From contig DF237350.1 of NCBI GenBank assembly GCA_000708835.1, forward strand, positions 1 through 64,000: a DNA stretch of 64,000 bases. The letters are read 5' to 3'. How positions within the stretch are numbered: the first letter of the stretch is position 1; each line of letters opens with the position of its first letter. Source of the stretch: Klebsormidium nitens. Taxonomy: Eukaryota; Streptophyta; Klebsormidiophyceae; Klebsormidiales; Klebsormidiaceae. Made by a program: the position numbers and the translations under genes. The notes under the pieces are model-generated. The model was not told where the DNA came from, ran no database searches, and was given only the letters and a program-made list of their open reading frames with translations. Below are positions 58,701 through 64,000 of this stretch, piece after piece.

Positions 58701-60359
58701 ATAATCACAGGTCTGCGGGGTATTCACACCTCGCTGATTGGCTTCGCACACTGACCTTCGATGATTCATTCTCGTTGCAATGATGGGGCTTCTCCTGCAT
58801 TTCCGGAGCGCCATCTTTTCCAGCTTGAGCTCGCTTCTGCAGCCACGAAACAGCCAGCGCTTAAGTTCATTCTGGTGGAAAGATCAGGCAAACTGGCTCG
58901 AACACGTCAGATGTGTCTATAGAAACACAATAGCACAGCGAATTAGACAGCAAACAAATCAAAGAAGCCTTATAACTTATCAGTCTTTGAGTAATTGAAC
59001 TGTCATAAAAAGAGATTGTGGCACGCAGAAACTGGGATTGCGATTTGAATCTTTGCAGACCTTCTTCGCAGCATGAGAACAACGCAGCAGTTTATGTGAT
59101 GGCCGCTTCCCTACCTTTAGTTGCTTGCGGTCGTGGTAGCGTTTCAGCTTGTCAGCCTGGCTCTTCTTGTAACGGTCCGCGTGCACCAGCTTCTTTTTCA
59201 GGTCGTCAATGATGGCGGTGAATGTGGAGTTGTAGCAAGCTGCAAGTGATACTGTACGCTTGAGCGTCAAAGTTACATGCACTGCAATAAAACCCTTGCT
59301 TACAAGCACTGTGATCAAATCAATTAGACAAGTTGCTTGTTACTAGAAAGCATGACAAATCTCACTTGTTTCAAGAAGCTGATTGTAACACAAAGCTCCT
59401 CAAGCAGTCACAAAACCCTCTGCAATCTACTCTTGGGACTGGTTGATCTTAAAACAAAGAATGAGCAGAACGGAGAATATTTTCAACAATGGAGGTGTAC
59501 GTACGATTTCGAATCCGTTCTGCGAATTCGTCTAACGCCATATGATGCTCAGAGCAAACGTTGGCTTACCTTTAGGCCACTTGTAGACTGTGCCGTCCAA
59601 ACCTACAATCTCACCAGCGTGCTCGTCATCTTCTAGAATTGAATCAAAGATCTTGTCTCTCCATTCTTGGTCCTTTGGATTCTTCTTCAGGTTGATGGAC
59701 CTCAACCTCGTCAATTCTTCTTCTGAAGGAGTCTCTTTCGCCTTCGTTTCATTAGGCATGTAATCACTCAATCCCAGATCCGCTGCAACACGGCTGACCA
59801 CACGAGCATGAAAGCTCTGCAGCCTCCTGACGCCGTGCTTCCCCACAACCGCTGTATACTTCTTGCTGTGCCACAGTGTTTTGAAAAGCTTGGATGCAGT
59901 CACTGGCGAGCTCGGTGCTGCTCTGCTTTGCGACCTACTCTGAGTATTGTTTCCCCGCTCTGAAACGTCTACTTGTTGAGTCAAGTTCTCTGACATGCTT
60001 TCTCTCATACCAGTGCTCCCTTGGATGCCTTTCTGCAGATTGACTGCCTGGCCTCCTCCGTCTCTTGTCAGAGTGTCCCCAGCAGTACGAGCGGTACCTG
60101 TGCCTCCATTGGATGCTTCTGATAAAAGCCACGACTTTCTCAGATCTTTCAGAAGAAGTTTGTGTCCTCTTTTTATCTCAGACCCGCTGTCCAGATCTTT
60201 GAAATCTTCAACAAGCGCGTCCCCTTCTGGTCCCTGCGCCAAGAAGACTCTCCCACTAATTGCTTCTTCGAGGATGTATTTGGTATACAAGTCACTCTCC
60301 AACTCTTTTGAAACCTCCTCTGCAAACTCTTGCGCACTTAGACCACGTATGCGACTCAT
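52733..60359 (-). CDS. multi-exon gene of unknown function with duplicated Cys/His domain
   Basis: Exons in coding order: 60359-59570, 59239-59115, 58836-58756, 58487-58401, (58127-58029), 57673-57572, 56422-56228, 55594-55400, 54645-53881, 52942-52733. Borders are GT-AG; the first junction is phase 1, the rest phase 0. Without the bracketed exon the product is 849 residues; that exon ends in an in-frame TAG. The N-terminal part is charged (SYMPNETK-like stretches; a basic helix after residue 264). Two 65-residue exons follow with the same pattern C-x4-C-x9/10-C-x2-C-x4-H-x2-C-x20-C-x2-H. Next come an acidic/basic low-complexity exon and a last exon (TSRALQKAINRLKLPG, LLGEGLIKKKKVV) that resembles a small helical DNA-binding fold. 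I do not recognise the family. Start: ATG at 60359 is the first in this frame, preceded by two uORFs; an acceptor-like site at 60487 allows an upstream exon. It could be two genes split at the TAG. Confidence 0.6.
53160..53660. repeat. degenerate short-period repeat, GGAACGAGACCG type
   Basis: About 500 bases in the last intron of the minus-strand gene are built from variants of CGGAAC, GAGACCGG and GGAATCGG. Examples are ACGGAACGAGACCGG several times and a triple GAATCG near 53365. Units are variable and no fixed period holds. It creates repetitive open frames on both strands that I do not treat as genes. Confidence 0.8.
54770..55330. repeat. four tandem copies of a ~150-160 bp intronic repeat with CG runs
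   Basis: GATGGCGCAGATCGACAGCC (or a close variant) starts at 54822, 54982, 55133 and 55283, so the periods are 160, 151 and 150. Each copy continues with an alternating CG run of about 8-14 bases, CACTCGTCTCA, AGAAGGGAATCA and an AAAGCCCGCGACTT segment. It lies in the intron between the second Cys/His exon and the low-complexity exon. Confidence 0.85.
55620..56110. repeat. degenerate AAACCGGAG/AACCCGAGC-type repeat
   Basis: The intron between the two Cys/His exons is made of loosely repeated purine-rich words such as GGAAACCGGAGC, GAAAACCGGAGAC, GGAAACCCGGGC and GGAACCCGACC at irregular spacing. I see no functional signal in it. Confidence 0.5.
56450..57480 (+). repeat. intronic repeat, copy 1 (inverted partner at 61890-62920)
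   Basis: Reading on the plus strand, this intron segment matches the reverse complement of 62920-61890. Landmarks in order: GACTTTTGAACTGAGGCGC, AATCAAAAAGTGG, GGTTAGCCGC, TTTGCCAGGCATG, an exact 18-base GTGCTGACGTCATCAAAA at 56810, GGGTCTGC..AGAGGGTTA, GCTTAACGGA, GGACACGTGGC, GTGTTTTGAA, and GGTTTTCGGGT with GAGAGGTAA at the end. Identity is moderate overall. Confidence 0.75.
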
Positions 60360-60489
60360 TGCTCTACCTGTTTGACCTTGCGCAGTTGCCTTGACAGCAA
60401 AGGTCTCATGCACGGACCTGCTTCGTTGTCTTGCAGATGCCTCGAGCAGGTCCTCTTTGAGATGTCGCAAAGAAGAAGCTGTGCTGCAT
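60356..60489 (-). promoter_or_regulatory. two chained uORFs before the minus-strand gene
   Basis: On the minus strand ATG at 60489 opens a 27-codon frame whose TGA overlaps the next ATG (ATGA at 60409-60406). That 17-codon frame ends in a TGA that overlaps the main ATG (ATGA at 60359-60356). The three frames are all different. It applies only if the transcript includes this stretch as 5'UTR; an acceptor-like TTTCTGCATGCAG ending at 60487 offers an alternative. Confidence 0.4.
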
Positions 60490-60664
60490 GCAGAAAACGA
60501 AGCAGTCACTTGCAATAGATGCAATTTTACTCTTAGAAACCACGCTCTTTCAAACTTTCTCGCGGGCTTTTGAAGGCAGTCTACACAGTTTGACAAGACA
60601 CACGTACGACTCTCCCAAATTCCGAACTTCGGTTCTTGCTGCCGATTTTTGCGGTCCTAAATGC

Positions 60665-60693
60665 GGTTAAGACTTAACCAACCGCATATATAT
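60665..60693. promoter_or_regulatory. candidate divergent promoter: dyad and TATA-like run
   Basis: GGTTAAG-A-CTTAACC (60665-60679) is a perfect dyad, flanked by GCGG and CCGC on the outside. It is followed by TATATAT at 60687-60693. The stretch lies between two divergent genes, upstream of both start codons (300 and 400 bases). TATA-like words are common by chance, so this is only a candidate. Confidence 0.3.
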
Positions 60694-60936
60694 GGTATCG
60701 AAGCGGCGTGCATGCTAAAACGGAAATCATGCAAGATCGGGTTTAGATTAACCCTTAGATTGTCGCTTGACGATCGCTTGACGATCGTGACACATCTTTC
60801 GAGCGACTCAAAGCACATGAGAATTCAAAATTCAAAGCACAGAGCATGCGCGCATCAGAGAACAAAAGATGATCGGAGAACAGAAGATGAAGGAAAGAAC
60901 TAAGGAAAGCGGCCGGCTTTGGAGGTCAGGCCACAC

Positions 60937-61077
60937 ATGTTCAAGCAGCAGCGCTTCAAGGTCATGCAGAACGCATTCGGGTACTGCAAGTCTCATTCAC
61001 GACAGAAGATTAAAAAGCACGCAGAATTGAATCAATCTGGAGACAAATTTGATAGTTCGATGGTGACTATGGAATGA
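60937..61077 (+). other. 46-codon uORF before the plus-strand transposase-like gene
   Basis: ATG at 60937 opens a frame beginning MFKQQRFKVMQNAFGYCKSH, rich in Lys and Gln. Its stop TGA (61075-61077) is 15 bases before the ATG of the next gene. It could be a uORF or a decayed first exon of the same gene; it is not in frame with it through a visible splice. Confidence 0.3.
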
Positions 61078-61092
61078 TACATCACTAGGAAA

Positions 61093-64000
61093 ATGCTTCG
61101 TCTAGAGCCTATCAACTCAGAGGGCAAAGTGCTGTGCACATGTAAGTTTTGCACATCGCGAGGGAGTGGGGCTGCTCCGGGAGGAGGACGGTATATTTGC
61201 GCTTCCGCAAGAAGAAAGCACCTTGCACTCGACAGCTCATGCAGGGCTCATGCAGATGTTGCCACTGCAGCACGCTTGGAGCAGCTGCAAGGGGGCTCAG
61301 AAGATCAAGATTGGGGGTCGGGTGATATTGATGGGGCGAGTTGCCTGGATCCTGCAGATCAGGCTTGTCATGAAGAGAAAAGACGGGAAAGCAGCAGGCC
61401 CAATCCTTCTGAGTCAGAATCTGGAAGCAGCAGGCGGGCTGAAAGCGTTGCAGGAGAACGGGCAAGCATTGGCAGCTGGTTCACAGGCGTGCAACTACCA
61501 GACTTCGAGTATGCAGATGACTCAGAATCGCATGGAAACGGACCAGCGCAAGGCGCTCCTGTGTCTGAAGTAGAGCTAAAACTCATGGACTGTCTGGTTG
61601 ACTTGGTGAAGATTGGAGACAAAGCAGGTCTTAGCAACGAAATCATGGACAAGCTTGTGAAGCTATGCTTCTCTAGGACCAACTCTATCGCCGCAGCCAT
61701 CGACCCTCGATGGAAGGAAACGGTGGACAGGCTGAATCTGCCACAGTCTCATGACCAGGTAGGCCCCTACTGTCCTTGTGTCCGTGTGAAGAGGCAATAA
61801 TACATATATATAGATGCTGCAACATCTGTAGTCAATATTGCCTGGTTGTGTCCTAGTGAAGTCCATCAGCGAGTAGTGTTTGAGCTCTTGCCCGTACCTC
61901 TCTAGTTGAAAGCAGCTTAACCGACAAAGCCAACGACCTGAAAACCCTGTTTTGTGACTCTTCTCGACCCGTCTTCTTTGCATCTGCCACGTAGAATCTA
62001 AGAAGCTTTTGCACTCTTTGCACTCTTTGCGCTCTTCTCATCCCCAGTTCCTATTCCCCAAAAAGCCTTCTTGTGGCCCTTTTGACGACTTACTTAACTT
62101 CGCCAGGTCCACCTCCAACCAGCTTCCGAAAACCCGTTTCAAAACACCTACTTTTGTCTCCTTTCTCTTTTTCCGCAGTCTGTGCCACGTGCCCGAACCC
62201 TATTTTTGGCTCGATAACCCACGCTCCCAGCTGAATCAAATCTTCTAAATCCGCTGTGGTGTCCAAATGCTCAACCCCCTGATTTTCTTGTCCGTTAATC
62301 ACCTCCGAGAACCTTCTTTTCGTCCCCCCCGAGCTGGCAGAGTAGCTCTTAGTTAACCCTCTGCGCAGACCCGTTTTTTGATCCGATTACCGGACGAAAC
62401 GATTCGAAACTTTAATTGAATGCAAGTTTCTGGATGGTTGTTCCAGACATACATCACCCTAAATCTCTTGGCCGTTCGTTTCCGTACAAAGCGGGACCCG
62501 TTTTGTCAACATGCTTTTCAGCCCCCCTGTTTGACACAGCCGTGTTTTTGATGACGTCAGCACGATCCACTCTGAGACGGACTTCGTCCGACCATCATTT
62601 TCCGTACTTTCATGTCTTCCTTACAGACTCCAACCTTCGGCCGACCCTATTTCTCAATCGAAACCTCTAAACCGACTGTTCACAAAATCCCTCTTCGCCA
62701 GGTACGGCCCAGCCATGTCTGGCAAAGTACCCCAGGTTCCGCAGCTAACCGAAAAACACTTACCCACTTTTTAATTCTTCGACCTTGATAATTTTTAAGA
62801 GGGCGTTGAACCGAACACACGTACTCCGCGTTTCAGATCTGAAGTCCGAAAGGTTTTGAATCCGGCGCTTCAGTTCAAAATCTGGCTCCCATCTTAAGCC
62901 TCTCTCCAAACAGCTCGATCTTTGCTGACGTCAGCGCTTCCCACACTGGCATCAGAACCTTCCAAACCCTGATATCGACTTTCTGTCTTTCCTATCTCAA
63001 TTGCACCCCTTTTGGTCAGAGTTTACGGTCCCAGCTCCAGCATCTGAAACTCCGCCCCTCGTATCACTTCTACAGAAAACACCGTGAAACGCATCTGTAC
63101 AGATTTCAGAACCAATCACTCGAATGCCAATTCGGCAACTGCAGCTGAAACGGTGCTGAAAAGGTGCACTCCTCTTCTTTTGCAGGTGACGAACTACCTC
63201 GCAAGGTCGTCACGTCTACTTGGAGAAGTCCAAACGTACCGCTGGCACCCCGGCCCCGAGAAAGGGCAAGACAAGGGCCACTGGCATCTTTTTGCACCCA
63301 GTTCAGAGGACAACAAGTCCACCCCGTGCCCCGAGTGCGAAGACCGACCAGGCAGGCCAGCGTGGCGCGACTGCCCCGAACACCAAGAAAAGTGCCCCGA
63401 CTGCGGGTTCTTGCGCCGGGATGCCTTTGAACTCCCCTTCATCTCCCCCGAGCTGCATGCTCGCGCAAAGCTAACCACGGTCGAGGGGTGCAAGGACGCC
63501 ACGGTCAGAGGGGCTTGGGGCGAGCGAGACCACTGGTTGGGGCAACCGAAAGGGGGGGTACACGAGCCGCAGTCCGAAGTCTGGGACGGGGAGAGGTGGC
63601 GAGACGACGCCGCTTTCTTCGACCCCCAGTCCAGCTTCCTCTTGCCCTTGAGATGCAGTGAGTGCTGCAAAGCACGGAACGTGTATTGCGCCCAAAATTT
63701 TCGACCCCCGTGGTTCACCCGACCGACCCCCCAGATGTGGTGTGCCGAACGGAAGCGCTTCGAAACTCGGTGTCCGATCTGCAAGAGTGCAGTCGTGGCC
63801 ACTTTGGAAGAGCTCCAAAAACGGGGGGATCCAAGGAACCTGAAGCTCGGACTTCACCTGGACGGGTTTCCTGCGGCGAGCACTTCAAACAAGTCGAGCT
63901 GCATTATGGACATCTTCCCGATGACAGTGTCGAAGCTGACCCTGCACAAGGCAGCGAGATTGGCTGTGGCCTGTCATGTACCCCCAGAAGATGCAGATGG
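61093..64000 (+). CDS. transposase-like protein (CACTA-type resemblance), 3' partial
   Basis: Two exons are visible: 61093-61758 (ATG, donor CAG/GTAGGC) and 63186 to the window end (acceptor TTCTTTTGCAG), both phase 0. The second exon stays open for 271 codons and has no ATG requirement. The N-terminus has CTCKFC with RRKH, a Cys/His cluster like that of CACTA/Tnp2-type transposases. A Ser-rich linker and a helical segment (ELKLMDCLVDLVKIGDKAGL) follow. The second exon has several C-x2-C pairs (CPEC, CPDC, CSEC, CPIC) and then LGLHLDGF, reminiscent of the conserved block before the catalytic domain in such proteins. The catalytic part would lie beyond the window. Terminal inverted repeats are not visible. 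A host gene of similar build cannot be excluded. Confidence 0.5.
61890..62920 (-). repeat. intronic repeat, copy 2 (inverted partner at 56450-57480)
   Basis: Occupies most of the 1.4-kb intron of the transposase-like gene. Relative to each gene's own direction of transcription the two copies have the same orientation. The exact 18-base word TTTTGATGACGTCAGCAC is at 62546. A small tandem TTTGCACTC triplet (62008-62034) is near its start. Confidence 0.75.

Noticed and set aside
59115-59239. Exon resembling the basic helix after the integrase of gypsy-type retroelements
   Set aside because: Only a loose DRYKKSQADKLKRYHDRK-like similarity; no integrase or reverse transcriptase nearby.

Overview
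The window looks like nuclear DNA of a plant-lineage eukaryote. Genes are split by GT-AG introns, exons are GC-rich and sit in AT-richer flanks, and two recognisable proteins are plant-type: an NEMF/Rqc2 homologue and a ferritin-like desiccation-related protein of the PCC13-62 family. A streptophyte alga (Klebsormidium-like) would fit, but this is an inference from gene content and exon style, not from a species-specific marker.

Layout: (1) 702-3475 (+) holds the C-terminal half of NEMF, whose N-terminal exons lie before the window. (2) 3.5-45 kb is a gene desert with no convincing multi-exon gene. Much of it, especially 7.9-31.3 kb, consists of old, diverged copies of the same non-coding blocks. 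I label the blocks A, B, C/E, F, G and H; this label is mine. They recur in the order A-C/E-F-G-H-A, so a multi-kb unit has been tandemly reiterated (A at 10.2, 15.9 and 23.9 kb). Later arrivals are visible by comparing units: a 373-bp hAT-like MITE with 17-bp perfect inverted ends (22881-23253), a frameshifted leucine-rich-repeat gene fragment (12650-12830) and perfect hairpins. One possible membrane-anchor exon lies at 40066-40290 (-). (3) 45252-48838 (+) is a complete seven-exon desiccation-related protein gene whose first coding exon appears to be only two codons long. (4) 48.8-52.7 kb is non-coding, with an irregular cluster of CGGGCA motifs. (5) 52733-60359 (-) is a multi-exon gene of unknown function with two consecutive 195-nt exons encoding the same Cys/His domain. 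(6) 61093-64000 (+, running off the end) is a divergent gene resembling CACTA-type transposases.

The last two genes share a roughly 450-750 bp upstream interval with a TATA-like run, a dyad and uORFs. Each carries in one intron a ~1-kb copy of the same sequence, in the same orientation relative to its own transcription. Together they could be a host gene beside a transposon, or the two genes of one element. NEMF serves cytoplasmic ribosome-associated quality control; the desiccation-related protein is predicted secreted. Nothing links the loci functionally.
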